NCBI RefSeq assembly: GCF_001766415.1
Contig: NZ_MKXO01000001.1
Coordinates: 682,001-746,000, forward strand
Reading direction: 5' to 3'
DNA: 64,000 nt
Source: Exiguobacterium aurantiacum
GTDB lineage: Bacteria; Bacillota; Bacilli; Exiguobacteriales; Exiguobacteriaceae
Shown here: positions 27,140-35,352 of the stretch, in pieces
Layout: each line of letters starts with the position of its first letter
How positions within the stretch are numbered: the stretch's first letter is position 1
Notes under the pieces: model-generated
Told to the model about the DNA's origin: nothing
Databases searched by the model: none
The model's input: the letters and a program-made list of their open reading frames with translations, nothing else
Position numbers and translations under genes: made by a program

Positions 27140-29170
27140 TTATTCTAACCTTTCGCCGACAAGTAAGTCGAGTCGCTTCAAGTATTGACGCAGCGGTCTG
27201 TACGAGGACTCCTGCCAAAACGTCTCGCTGCCGAGCAAGCGGACGGCGTCTTGCATCGCCACTTCCATCACTTTGAGGTCGAGGACCGGGTCGGCGACAC
27301 GGAAACTCGGCAACCCGCTTTGGGCTGTCCCAAAGAAGTCGCCGGCGCCGCGGAGTTCTAAATCTTTTTCCGCTAACACGAATCCGTCGTTCGTCTCTGT
27401 CATCGTCTTCAAGCGGAGCTTCCCGACATCAGACTTCGGGTCTCCTACTAATATACAATAAGATTGATGTGCGCCTCGACCGACGCGCCCCCGTAACTGA
27501 TGGAGCTGGGCCAAACCGAACCGTTCCGCATCGTGGATCACGATGAGCGAGGCGTTCGGCACGTTCACCCCGACCTCGACGACCGTCGTCGACACGAGAA
27601 TTTGCAGTGAGTTGTCAGCGAACGCCTTCATCACTTCATCTTTCTCGGCACTCGACAGTTTACCGTGCATGAGTCCGACCGCATAGTTCGGGAATCGCTC
27701 ATTGAGTAAATGATACAACTCGGTTGCGCTCTCGACTTCGAGCGTGTCGGATTCCTCGATCAATGGCGCGATGACGTACGCTTGACGTCCGAGTGACAGT
27801 TCGCGCTCGACCATCGTATGCACCCGGTCGATTTGATCCGTTTTCGCCCAATACGTCTCGATCGGCTTCCGGCCGGCCGGCATCTCATCGATCGTCGACA
27901 CATCCATCTCCCCGAACGCGCTGATCGCGAGCGTCCGCGGAATCGGCGTCGCCGTCATATACAAGACGTCCGCAAGATCAGCCTTGTCTCGTAACATTTT
28001 CCGCTGCTCGACGCCGAACCGGTGTTGCTCGTCCGTGATCGCCAAGTGCAGACGCGAAAACTCAACCGGCCCTTGAATCAAGGCGTGCGTGCCGACGATG
28101 ATGTCGACGTCACCGGCTTTGATCGCTTCGAGCAACGTAGCGCGCGCCTTCCCTTTGACCGAACTCGTCAATAAGGCGACACGGATCCCGTACGGCTCGA
28201 ACAGTTGTTCAAGCGAAGTGACATGCTGCTCGGCCAAAATTTCGGTCGGCACCATGAGCGCGCCTTGATAACCCGCGTTCACTGTCGCATACAAGGCGAT
28301 CGCGGCAACGACTGTCTTCCCGCTCCCGACATCCCCTTGCAACAGGCGATTCATGCGTTCAGGCTTCTCGATATCACTCACGATCTCACGAATGACGCGC
28401 GTCTGTGCACCCGTCAACGGGAAAGCGAGCCGCTTGACGAACTCGTTCAGTTGCGTTTTTTCGAGCGTGAGCGCCCTCCCTTTCCCAGAACGCTCCATCT
28501 TTCGAAACGCCTGAAGCTTCAATTGATAGAGCAGGCATTCTTCGTACACATAACTGCGGCGCGCTTGTTTGTACATCTCGATCGAATCAGGGAAATGCAT
28601 CCCTCTGAGCATCGACGCCCGGTCCTCCAAGCGGTAACGCAAGCGGATTGATTCCGGCAGCCGGTCCTCAAACGTCGTCGTCTGATCGAAGGCGAGTTTG
28701 ACGATTCGACTGAAATTCTTTTGCGTCAATCCGGCCCGAAGCGAATAGATCGGCTGTAACCCGTCCGCGAGCTCACCGAACTCGAGATCGGTCGCACTGA
28801 TCGTCATCCGGTTCATATCCCATTTCCCTTTGACCGTCACCGTCGCACCAAGCGCCAATTTGTCTTTATAGAAAGCGCGGTTGAACATCGTCACATGGAC
28901 GACGTAGCGCTCTTCTAACAACAGCCGGAACTGAAGTCGATTTTTGCCTTTACTATAATAGCGGACGAGCGGTTCCGCTTGAACGGTCCCACTCCATTTG
29001 ACGAGGTCCCCGTGGACTGCCGTCGTCACGGTACCGCTGTTATAATTTTCATAACGAAACGGGACGTGCTCTAGCACGTCCTCGATTCGTTCGAGACCCA
29101 TCGTCTCTAATTTTTTGGCCATCTCTGGCCCGACCCCTCGGAGCGTCGTCAACGCGTCACTGTTTGGCAT
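27140..29170 (-). CDS. recG: ATP-dependent DNA helicase RecG
   Basis: RecG remodels stalled forks and Holliday junctions. The 676-residue protein has an N-terminal wedge/OB domain (about 1-240), then a superfamily 2 helicase core: Walker A GDVGSGKTVVA, DEQH box (TDEQHRFGVEQR), TATPIPRTL, and the QLRGRVGRG motif VI. The ATG at 29170 is preferred because GGAGAG lies 7 bases upstream; a TTG at 29185 would lie on that site. It overlaps the end of sdaAA by 14 bases. Confidence 0.96.
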   Translation of the reverse strand: MPNSDALTTLRGVGPEMAKKLETMGLERIEDVLEHVPFRYENYNSGTVTTAVHGDLVKWSGTVQAEPLVRYYSKGKNRLQFRLLLEERYVVHVTMFNRAFYKDKLALGATVTVKGKWDMNRMTISATDLEFGELADGLQPIYSLRAGLTQKNFSRIVKLAFDQTTTFEDRLPESIRLRYRLEDRASMLRGMHFPDSIEMYKQARRSYVYEECLLYQLKLQAFRKMERSGKGRALTLEKTQLNEFVKRLAFPLTGAQTRVIREIVSDIEKPERMNRLLQGDVGSGKTVVAAIALYATVNAGYQGALMVPTEILAEQHVTSLEQLFEPYGIRVALLTSSVKGKARATLLEAIKAGDVDIIVGTHALIQGPVEFSRLHLAITDEQHRFGVEQRKMLRDKADLADVLYMTATPIPRTLAISAFGEMDVSTIDEMPAGRKPIETYWAKTDQIDRVHTMVERELSLGRQAYVIAPLIEESDTLEVESATELYHLLNERFPNYAVGLMHGKLSSAEKDEVMKAFADNSLQILVSTTVVEVGVNVPNASLIVIHDAERFGLAQLHQLRGRVGRGAHQSYCILVGDPKSDVGKLRLKTMTETNDGFVLAEKDLELRGAGDFFGTAQSGLPSFRVADPVLDLKVMEVAMQDAVRLLGSETFWQESSYRPLRQYLKRLDLLVGERLE

Positions 29171-30044
29171 TTTCTTTCTCTCCAAAAATATTGCGTTCGA
29201 TCCGACGTGCTGTCGGTGTGTTGGCGAGTCCGCCCCGTGCCGTCTCTTTCAAGGCGGTCGGCATCATTTGACCGATCTCGTACATCGCTGAGATGACTTC
29301 ATCGCACGGGATGCGGGACGTGATGCCGGCGAGCGCCATATCAGCCGCGACGACCGCGTTCGCCCCACCCATGGCGTTCCGTTTGACGCAAGGTACTTCG
29401 ACAAGACCCGCTACCGGATCGCAGACGAGCCCGAGCATGTTTTTCAAGGCGATCGCAAACGCCGTCGCCGACTGTTCCGGCGTCCCGCCGGCCGCTTCGA
29501 CGATGGCTGCTGCAGCCATACCGGTCGCGGAACCGACTTCGGCCTGACAGCCTCCGGCCGCACCCGAAATCGAGGCGTTGTTCGCGACGACGAATCCGAA
29601 CGCGCCCGAGGTGAACAAATACCGAATCATTGCATCGCGGTCCATCTCGAGACGGTCCTTGACCGCAAATAGCGTCCCCGGTACGACCCCGGCGCTCCCC
29701 GCCGTCGGTGTCGCGCAAATCCGTCCCATCGCCGCATTCACTTCGTTCGTGCCGATCGCTTTGGCGACGGCATCTAAAATCAAGTCACCGGCAAGTGATT
29801 TGCCCGACCGGACATAGTCTTGCATGAGCACGGCGTCATTCCCAGTCAGCCCCGTCACAGACGTCACGCCTTGCATCGCCCGCTCGACCGCTTCTTCCAT
29901 CACTTCAAGGTTACGTTCCATCATCGCCATGACCTCTTCTCGTGTCGAGCGTCTGACGTGGACTTCTTGCTCGATCATCACTTCAGAGATCGGGATGTTT
30001 CGTTCTGTTGCCGTCCGTACTAATTCTTCTACTGATTTAAACAT
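29157..30044 (-). CDS. sdaAA: L-serine dehydratase, alpha subunit (iron-sulfur)
   Basis: With SdaAB this [4Fe-4S] enzyme deaminates L-serine to pyruvate and ammonia. The 295-residue subunit shows CATPTAGSAGVVPGTL, SISGAAGGCQAEVGSA and LVCDPVAGLVEVPCVKRN, which supply the cluster cysteines. It follows sdaAB by 12 bases and overlaps recG, as in B. subtilis. Confidence 0.95.
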   Translation of the reverse strand: MFKSVEELVRTATERNIPISEVMIEQEVHVRRSTREEVMAMMERNLEVMEEAVERAMQGVTSVTGLTGNDAVLMQDYVRSGKSLAGDLILDAVAKAIGTNEVNAAMGRICATPTAGSAGVVPGTLFAVKDRLEMDRDAMIRYLFTSGAFGFVVANNASISGAAGGCQAEVGSATGMAAAAIVEAAGGTPEQSATAFAIALKNMLGLVCDPVAGLVEVPCVKRNAMGGANAVVAADMALAGITSRIPCDEVISAMYEIGQMMPTALKETARGGLANTPTARRIERNIFGEKENAKQ

Positions 30045-30056
30045 AGTCGTTTCTCC

Positions 30057-30719
30057 TTATTCCCCAAAGATGGCTACCCGTTCGATTTGAGGTAACCGTT
30101 CCAGTTCCGCTAATACGTCTTTTGGCATCGGTTCATCCATTTCAATCGCCATCAAGGCTTGCTTGCCTTTTTCATGACGGCTCACTTCCATATGCCCGAT
30201 GTTCAGTTCGTGCTTGGCGAGTATGCCCGTCACGGCCGCGATCGCCCCGAAGCGATCGTGATGCAAGACGACGAGTGCCGGTCCACCGCCGGAAAGTTTG
30301 AGCGGGAATCCGTTCAATTCGGTGATTTCGATCGTGCCACCGCCAATCGAGATCCCGACGATCTCAAACGTCCCCTCCGCGTCCTCGAGATGAACCCGGG
30401 CCGTGTTCGGATGATCCGTGAGCGCGTCGCTCGTCTCAAAGACGACTTTGATTCCCCGCTCTTTCGCGATGTCGAGCGCTTGCGGGATGCGAAGATCGAA
30501 CGTATCGAACCCCATGATGCCTCCGACGATGGCGACGTCCGTCCCGTGACCTCGATACGTGTCGGCGAACGACCCGTAAAACGTGATCCGCGCGAGGTCC
30601 GGCGTTCGGCCGAACAGTTTGCCGGCCATAAGACCAATCCGTGCGGCTCCGGCCGTATGCGAACTCGATGGTCCGACCATGACCGGTCCGATAATATCAA
30701 ACACACTGCGATATTTCAT
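30057..30719 (-). CDS. sdaAB: L-serine dehydratase, beta subunit
   Basis: The regulatory/structural partner of SdaAA. The 220-residue protein starts MKYRSVFDIIGPVMVGPSSS, has the ASB-like domain (SSSHTAGAARIG) and ends with an ACT domain (about 148-218; VVLHHDRFGAIAAVTGIL) that probably senses serine. The ATG at 30719 follows AAAGGGGG by about 8 bases. A terminator separates it from fakA upstream. Confidence 0.94.
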   Translation of the reverse strand: MKYRSVFDIIGPVMVGPSSSHTAGAARIGLMAGKLFGRTPDLARITFYGSFADTYRGHGTDVAIVGGIMGFDTFDLRIPQALDIAKERGIKVVFETSDALTDHPNTARVHLEDAEGTFEIVGISIGGGTIEITELNGFPLKLSGGGPALVVLHHDRFGAIAAVTGILAKHELNIGHMEVSRHEKGKQALMAIEMDEPMPKDVLAELERLPQIERVAIFGE

Positions 30720-30735
30720 CGCATTTCCCCCTTTC

Positions 30736-30770
30736 AAAAAAACCCTACCTTCATTATACAGAAGGCAGGG
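30736..30770 (-). terminator. Terminator between fakA and sdaAB
   Basis: Minus-strand CCCTGCCTTC, 8-base loop, GAAGGTAGGG (one G-U pair) and seven Ts. Confidence 0.88.
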
Positions 30771-30782
30771 CTGAGATACAGC

Positions 30783-32459
30783 TTATTCCACACTAAAAAT
30801 GTAGGAGTAGAGCGGTTGTTTACCGTCATGAACTTCGATTTCAATCTCATCGTTCTTCGATTCGATGTAAGCCGAGAGTGCTGCGACGTCTTCCGCCGAC
30901 GAACCTTCGCCCGTCAAGATCGTGACAATCTCATCATCCGCGTCCACGAGTGCATCTACGAGCGCTTTTGCCGCTTCTAGACTCGATTTTGATGATGCGA
31001 CGATTTTCTTCTCAGCAATCGCCATATGATCATCTTTACGAATCTCGACACCGTCGATACTCGTGTCACGGACAGCGTAAGTCACTTGTCCTGACTTGAC
31101 CGTAGTTGCGGCCGTCTTCATGACCGACTCGTTCGTCTCGACATCCGCTTCAGGATTGAACGCGATGGCAGCCGCTAGTCCTTGTGGTACCGTCTTCGTC
31201 GGAATGACCGAGACGCCGCAAGGTGCGACCGATGCCGCTTGCTCAGCGGCCATGATGATGTTCGAGTTGTTCGGGAAGATGAAGACGTGCTCGGCGTTCG
31301 CCGCTTCAATCGCTTTGACGATGTCTTCCGTCGACGGGTTCATCGTCTGCCCGCCTTCGATGACATGTGCGGCACCGAGCGAACGGAACAGTTCACTGAC
31401 ACCTTCACCCATGGCGACGGTGACGATCGCGTAAGGTACTTTCGCTTTGACGGCAGTCGCTTGAACGCCGTGCTGGTTGGCACCGTGCTCTTCTTCAAGA
31501 ATCGTCGAATGCTGTTGACGCATGTTCTCGATCTTGACCGCGACAAGCTCACCAAAACGTTGTCCTTTCGTGATGACGTCGCCCGGCGTCTCGACGTGAA
31601 CGTGGACTTTGAGCAACTCTTCGTCGGCGACGACAAGGAGCGAGTCTCCGAGTTCAGACAGCTCGTTACGGAACACGTCCTCATCGAACGGAGTCTGTTT
31701 CAACTTTTCGTCTTGGAAACGGACCATGATCTCCGTGCAATATCCAAATTCGATATCTTCCGTCGACATGAAGCCTTGCGCAGCATGGTGTTCTGCCTCA
31801 ACGAGGGCATCCATGACCGGTGCGTGCGGCTTCTCGAGCTCTTTCCCTTCAAGGCTCGCGAGGAACCCTTCATAGATGACGAGGAGACCTTGACCGCCTG
31901 AGTCGACGACACCGACTTCTTTTAAGACCGGCAACAAATCAGGTGTCCGCTCGAGCGAAGCTTTCGCTTCCGTGATCACTTGCTCCATGAACTCATTGAA
32001 GTCGCTCGTCGACTCAGAAGCACGGAGCGCTTCGTCGGCCGCTTCACGAGCAACCGTCAAAATCGTTCCTTCAACCGGTTTCATAACCGCCTTGTATGCC
32101 GTGTCGACGCCACGTTTGAGTGCCTCGGCAAAGTCGAGTGTCGACAATTCTGTCTTTCCTTCGATCGATTTACCGAAACCACGGAATAATTGGCTTAAAA
32201 TAACACCCGAATTACCACGGGCCCCCATAAGTAGGCCGCGGGCAAACTTCGATGACACGTCAGCGATGTTCGCCGTGTCGAGTGCGGCCACTTCCTTCGC
32301 ACCTGAAGTCATCGTCAAATTCATGTTCGTTCCCGTGTCGCCGTCTGGGACCGGGAAGACGTTAAGCGAATCCACGTAATCTGCATTTTGGCTCAAGTTG
32401 GCTGCACCGTTTGCGACCATTTGCGCAAACACCAATCCATCTAAACGTTTTAACCCCAC
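30783..32459 (-). CDS. fakA: Fatty acid kinase FakA (YloV, DAK2/DhaL domain)
   Basis: FakA phosphorylates FakB-bound exogenous fatty acids for phospholipid synthesis. The N-terminal DhaL-type ATP domain (about 1-195) contains VFPVPDGDTGTNMNLT and ARGNSGVILSQL with the Mg-binding Asp residues; a central domain with a probable metal site and a C-terminal FakB-binding domain follow. The 558-residue length matches the family. I chose the GTG at 32459: AAGGAGG lies 7 bases upstream and VGLKRLDGLVF matches family N-termini, whereas the ATG at 32489 has no ribosome-binding site. FakB is not in the window. Confidence 0.93.
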   Translation of the reverse strand: MGLKRLDGLVFAQMVANGAANLSQNADYVDSLNVFPVPDGDTGTNMNLTMTSGAKEVAALDTANIADVSSKFARGLLMGARGNSGVILSQLFRGFGKSIEGKTELSTLDFAEALKRGVDTAYKAVMKPVEGTILTVAREAADEALRASESTSDFNEFMEQVITEAKASLERTPDLLPVLKEVGVVDSGGQGLLVIYEGFLASLEGKELEKPHAPVMDALVEAEHHAAQGFMSTEDIEFGYCTEIMVRFQDEKLKQTPFDEDVFRNELSELGDSLLVVADEELLKVHVHVETPGDVITKGQRFGELVAVKIENMRQQHSTILEEEHGANQHGVQATAVKAKVPYAIVTVAMGEGVSELFRSLGAAHVIEGGQTMNPSTEDIVKAIEAANAEHVFIFPNNSNIIMAAEQAASVAPCGVSVIPTKTVPQGLAAAIAFNPEADVETNESVMKTAATTVKSGQVTYAVRDTSIDGVEIRKDDHMAIAEKKIVASSKSSLEAAKALVDALVDADDEIVTILTGEGSSAEDVAALSAYIESKNDEIEIEVHDGKQPLYSYIFSVE

Positions 32460-32481
32460 ACCAAATCCTCCTTCGTTCTCG

Positions 32482-32844
32482 TCAGTCATTCGTCAGACGA
32501 ACGCCTTGTACGAATATATTTACCGACGAAACGTTTAATCCTAAAGTTTCACCGAGCGTGTATTTTACACGACTTTGCACGTTGTACGCGACTTCCGACA
32601 CTTTCGTCCCGTAGCTCACGATGATGTGCATATCGATATGTACGTCTTCTCCATCTTGACGTACGACAACGCCACGCGCATAGTTCTCACGTTTGAGCAG
32701 TTCTGCGATCCCGTCTTTCAGTTGAGCTTGTGACGCCATTCCTACGACGCCGAAACATTCCATCGCCGCACCGCCCGCGAGTGTCGCGACCACGTCGTTC
32801 GTGATATCAATATTGCCATATGTTGTCTTCATTTCAATTGCCAT
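32482..32844 (-). CDS. yloU: Asp23/Gls24 family envelope-stress protein (YloU)
   Basis: A 120-residue Asp23-domain protein with IDITNDVVATLAGGAAMECFGVVGM-type core (read here in short stretches), a DVHIDMHIIVSYG beta region and VKYTLGETLGLNVSSV near the C-terminus. Homologues form membrane-proximal assemblies or act with FakA; they always sit just before fakA. AAAGGAGG precedes the ATG. Its promoter lies at 32959-32987, giving an unusually long 5' leader of about 100 bases. Confidence 0.92.
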   Translation of the reverse strand: MAIEMKTTYGNIDITNDVVATLAGGAAMECFGVVGMASQAQLKDGIAELLKRENYARGVVVRQDGEDVHIDMHIIVSYGTKVSEVAYNVQSRVKYTLGETLGLNVSSVNIFVQGVRLTND

Positions 32845-32958
32845 ATGGAGTAGCCTCCTTTATTCGGAATGATTCCTACAGTATATTCTACAATAAGTAC
32901 CTAGTTATTAAAAGGACATGCCCCTAAACTCGGTCAATTGTAACCGCAACCCTCATTC

Positions 32959-32987
32959 ATTATTAAAATCCTCATCCGTAATGTCAA
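32959..32987 (-). promoter_or_regulatory. Promoter of yloU-fakA
   Basis: Minus-strand TTGACA (32982-32987), 17 bases, AATAAT (32959-32964). The 252-base gap between yloU and rpmB holds this promoter, the rpmB promoter and a roughly 100-base yloU leader in which I see no clear riboswitch. Confidence 0.65.
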
Positions 32988-33018
32988 GTTTTTTTCTTGT
33001 CATCCGGTTATTTTCTAG

Positions 33019-33047
33019 TTGCATCGTGAAAAAACCCATGCTAATAT
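33019..33047 (+). promoter_or_regulatory. Promoter of rpmB
   Basis: Plus-strand TTGCAT (33019-33024), 17-base spacer, TAATAT (33042-33047), about 50 bases before the rpmB ATG. Confidence 0.7.
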
Positions 33048-33096
33048 AAACGAGTGTCTATTAGGACGAACCCACATAAAAAAGGAGGGGAAACGC

Positions 33097-33285
33097 ATGG
33101 CACGTAAATGCTACGTAACAGGTAAGTCACCTAAGTCAGGTAACAACCGTTCGCACGCACTCAACAAGACAAAACGTACTTGGGGTGTAAACGTACAAAA
33201 AGTTCGCATTCTCGTTGACGGTAAACCTAAACGAGTTTGGGTTTCAGCTCGCGCTCTTAAATCAGGTCTCGTTGAACGCGTATAA
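33097..33285 (+). CDS. rpmB: 50S ribosomal protein L28
   Basis: A 62-residue L28 ([37 protein letters not shown]). The ATG at 33097 follows AAAGGAGGGG by about 7 bases; an upstream start at 33019 would add residues that include the promoter. It keeps only one Cys, so this is not a zinc-ribbon form. It is monocistronic with promoter and terminator, diverging from yloU. Confidence 0.97.
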   Translation: MARKCYVTGKSPKSGNNRSHALNKTKRTWGVNVQKVRILVDGKPKRVWVSARALKSGLVERV

Positions 33286-33305
33286 TTACCATACACGAAC
33301 GAAAT

Positions 33306-33339
33306 AAATCCCAGCGGCATGCGCCGATGGGATTTTTTT
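33306..33339 (+). terminator. Terminator after rpmB
   Basis: AAATCCCA and TGGGATTT enclose a second CGGC/GCCG stem, followed by a T run. The thiN stop lies three bases beyond, so it may also stop thiN transcripts. Confidence 0.85.
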
Positions 33340-33341
33340 GT

Positions 33342-33929
33342 TTATTTCTTTATATACATAATCAAGACGTTGCCGCTATGAACGAGCAAATCCGCCTCTT
33401 CCGCCGACCACTCGTTTGAGATCGTCAGCGCCTCATGGCTGACGACGTCATGGTTCTCGAGCGGGTACTTGACGCCACGAATCGAGACCGAGGCCCGTTT
33501 CCAAGGTACGAGCGACAAGTAATGGTCAGGACGACGCGGGAGACGATAGTCCCCTTTTCCGACGAGGCGCACTTCTTGCCCGTCTGCGAACAACCGCATC
33601 TCGGGGTACGCCTCGAGCAGACCGACGTTGCTGAGCGTCATATCGAGTCTGCCCCCGAGTGCACCGTACACGTCGATCACGTCCGCCCCTTTCCCTCGTG
33701 CCGCCTCGAGAGCGATCTCAAGGTCGGTCACGTCTTTTTCAGACGGATAACGGACAGCTTCCTCCGGCACGGTGCCTGTGAACGAATCAAAGTCACCGAC
33801 GAGCAGGTCCGGCTTCATCCCACGGTCGAGCAGCGTATGATAGCCGCCGTCGACGCCGATGACGTAATCGGCGTTCCGAGGAAGCTCAGGGACCGCTTCC
33901 GGGCTCGCAGCCACAATCAAGACACGCAT
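33342..33929 (-). CDS. thiN: Thiamine pyrophosphokinase
   Basis: Converts thiamine to thiamine diphosphate with ATP. The 195-residue protein has the N-terminal catalytic domain (VIGVDGGYHTLLDRG, LLVGDFDSF, KDVTDLEIALEAA) and a C-terminal thiamine-binding domain (GDYRLPRRPDHYLSLVP, GVKYPLENHDVV). Its ATG overlaps the thiT TAA by one base, so transport and phosphorylation are coupled under one TPP riboswitch. Confidence 0.95.
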   Translation of the reverse strand: MRVLIVAASPEAVPELPRNADYVIGVDGGYHTLLDRGMKPDLLVGDFDSFTGTVPEEAVRYPSEKDVTDLEIALEAARGKGADVIDVYGALGGRLDMTLSNVGLLEAYPEMRLFADGQEVRLVGKGDYRLPRRPDHYLSLVPWKRASVSIRGVKYPLENHDVVSHEALTISNEWSAEEADLLVHSGNVLIMYIKK

Positions 33930-34501
33930 TATCTGATGTCCCGTGTCGCGAGCGTCGCGAAACGCGGCGCCGACGTGAACAAGAGCACGATCACGACCGC
34001 CGAGACGAGGAACGACGGCAACATATACGTCAAGTTATAGCCGAGCGAGTACAAGACGACCGGTCCTTCCGCATACTCGGCGAAGAAGACGATGCCGGAG
34101 ACGACGTGCGCAACGTAGCGGAGCGCCGAGCCGATCAACGCCCCGAGAATCAAATAGAACGTGAGCGTTTTCTTGGCGCCGTCTTTTGCCGACTGTTTGA
34201 CTTGCCCGGCGAAGATGCCGGCGACTCCGACGAGGCCGTAGGCGACCGTGTAGTCGAGTAAAAACTGGACCGGTGTGAAGATATAGGCCCCAAATAACAG
34301 TTGTAGCGTCCCGACGAGCGCGCCTGTCGCGAGTCCGCCTCTCAATCCATGCCGATACGCCATCACGAGAATCGGCAGCATCGCCAAGCTGACTGCTCCG
34401 CCTTGCGGCAACCGATATGGGATGAGCATGTCAAAGATCAGTCCGAGCGAGGCGAACAGCGAGATTTCAATGAGCGCCTGAAGTTTTAAACGTTGTTTCA
34501 T
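33929..34501 (-). CDS. thiT: Thiamine ECF transporter S component ThiT
   Basis: The substrate-binding membrane subunit of the energy-coupling-factor thiamine transporter; it would use the shared ECF module encoded elsewhere. The 190-residue protein has about six hydrophobic helices, FASLGLIFDMLIPYRLPQGG near the N-terminus (read in part) and GLRGGLATGALVGTLQLLFG, typical of ThiT. The ATG at 34501 has AAGGAGG 7 bases upstream; a longer frame runs into the riboswitch terminator. Regulated by the TPP riboswitch just upstream. Confidence 0.95.
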   Translation of the reverse strand: MKQRLKLQALIEISLFASLGLIFDMLIPYRLPQGGAVSLAMLPILVMAYRHGLRGGLATGALVGTLQLLFGAYIFTPVQFLLDYTVAYGLVGVAGIFAGQVKQSAKDGAKKTLTFYLILGALIGSALRYVAHVVSGIVFFAEYAEGPVVLYSLGYNLTYMLPSFLVSAVVIVLLFTSAPRFATLATRDIR

Positions 34502-34530
34502 CTTATTCCCTCCTTGATATGAGTGAACGA

Positions 34531-34563
34531 CAAAAAGCAGCATGACGTAAACGCCATGCTGCT
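34531..34563 (-). terminator. Riboswitch-controlled terminator before thiT
   Basis: Minus-strand AGCAGCATG and CATGCTGCT form a 9-bp stem followed by TTTTTG. It lies between the TPP aptamer and the thiT ribosome-binding site, which indicates transcriptional control. Confidence 0.88.
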
Positions 34564-34579
34564 ATCGTGTAGCAACGTG

Positions 34580-34680
34580 CATTTTCGCCACATCCCTACG
34601 TCCGTGTGAACGGAACAGGTTCAAAGGGTTAGCTCATGCCTCTCAGCCACAGATGTGACACCCCTTGCGACAATATTTGT
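34580..34680 (-). ncRNA. TPP riboswitch (THI element)
   Basis: Reading the minus strand, the conserved blocks appear in order: AAGGGGTG, GGCTGAGAGG, ACCCTTTGAACCTG and CGTAGGGA. This is the thiamine-diphosphate aptamer. With the downstream terminator it should turn off thiT-thiN when TPP is plentiful. Ends are approximate. Confidence 0.95.
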
Positions 34681-34693
34681 TGTTCTACAGACG

Positions 34694-34699
34694 ATTATA
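34694..34699 (-). promoter_or_regulatory. -10 element of the riboswitch transcript
   Basis: Minus-strand TATAAT overlaps the rpe stop codon about 14-20 bases before the aptamer. No good -35 is seen (TAGCAT at 17-base spacing), so the promoter call is tentative. Confidence 0.4.
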
Positions 34700-35351
34700 C
34701 ACGAGACGCGTTGCGAATGCTATCGATTGCGTCTTTATAGCTCGGTTCGTTATAGATGGCTGAACCGGCAACGAGGACGTCGGCACCTGCGTCGATACAA
34801 AGTTTTGCCGTCGCAGGATTTACCCCGCCATCGATCTCGATCTCGAAGTCGAGACGACGCGCTTGGCGCATCTCGCTGAGCGCCGCGATCTTCGGGACGA
34901 CCGCTTCGATGAACGCTTGGCCGCCAAAGCCAGGGTTCACGGTCATGAGCAACACCATATCGACATCACCGAGCACGTGCTCGATTGATGACAACGGCGT
35001 ATGTGGGTTCAAGACGACACCACACTTGGCGCCGGCTCCTTTGATTTGTTGCAATACGCGATGCAAATGGTTTGTCGCCTCGACATGGACCGTGACGATA
35101 TCGGCGCCTGCTTGAACGAAGTCCTCGACGAACCGTTCCGGCTGGTCGATCATCAAATGGACGTCTAATACCATGTCCGACTTGTCACGCAAACTTTTGA
35201 GTACCGGCAGTCCAATCGAGATGTTCGGCACGAACTGACCGTCCATGACGTCAAAATGAATGTAATCGGCCCCTGCTTCTTGGACCGCTTTGACCTCTGC
35301 CTCAAGGTTGGCAAAATCGGCCGACAGGATCGATGGTGCGATTTTAATCAT
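34695..35351 (-). CDS. rpe: Ribulose-phosphate 3-epimerase
   Basis: Interconverts ribulose 5-phosphate and xylulose 5-phosphate in the pentose phosphate pathway. The 218-residue TIM barrel shows APSILSADFANLEAEV, HFDVMDGQFVPN (catalytic Asp and metal His), VHLMI, MTVNPGFGGQ and EIDGGVN. It starts one base after the rsgA stop, and its stop codon overlaps the -10 of the next transcription unit. Confidence 0.97.
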   Translation of the reverse strand: MIKIAPSILSADFANLEAEVKAVQEAGADYIHFDVMDGQFVPNISIGLPVLKSLRDKSDMVLDVHLMIDQPERFVEDFVQAGADIVTVHVEATNHLHRVLQQIKGAGAKCGVVLNPHTPLSSIEHVLGDVDMVLLMTVNPGFGGQAFIEAVVPKIAALSEMRQARRLDFEIEIDGGVNPATAKLCIDAGADVLVAGSAIYNEPSYKDAIDSIRNASRV

Positions 35352-35352
35352 G

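Noticed and set aside
30159-30980. Plus-strand frame of 273 codons opposite sdaAB
   Set aside because: It lies antisense to sdaAB and the fakA terminator, has a highly charged Arg/Asp-rich composition and no family motif. It is a frame shadow of real coding sequence.
31182-31901. Plus-strand frame of 239 codons opposite fakA
   Set aside because: Antisense to a conserved gene, Arg/Asp/Phe-rich, with no promoter or ribosome-binding site; a codon-usage shadow.
34550-34690. T-box or other leader in place of the TPP riboswitch
   Set aside because: All TPP aptamer blocks are present in order, and the downstream genes are thiamine genes.
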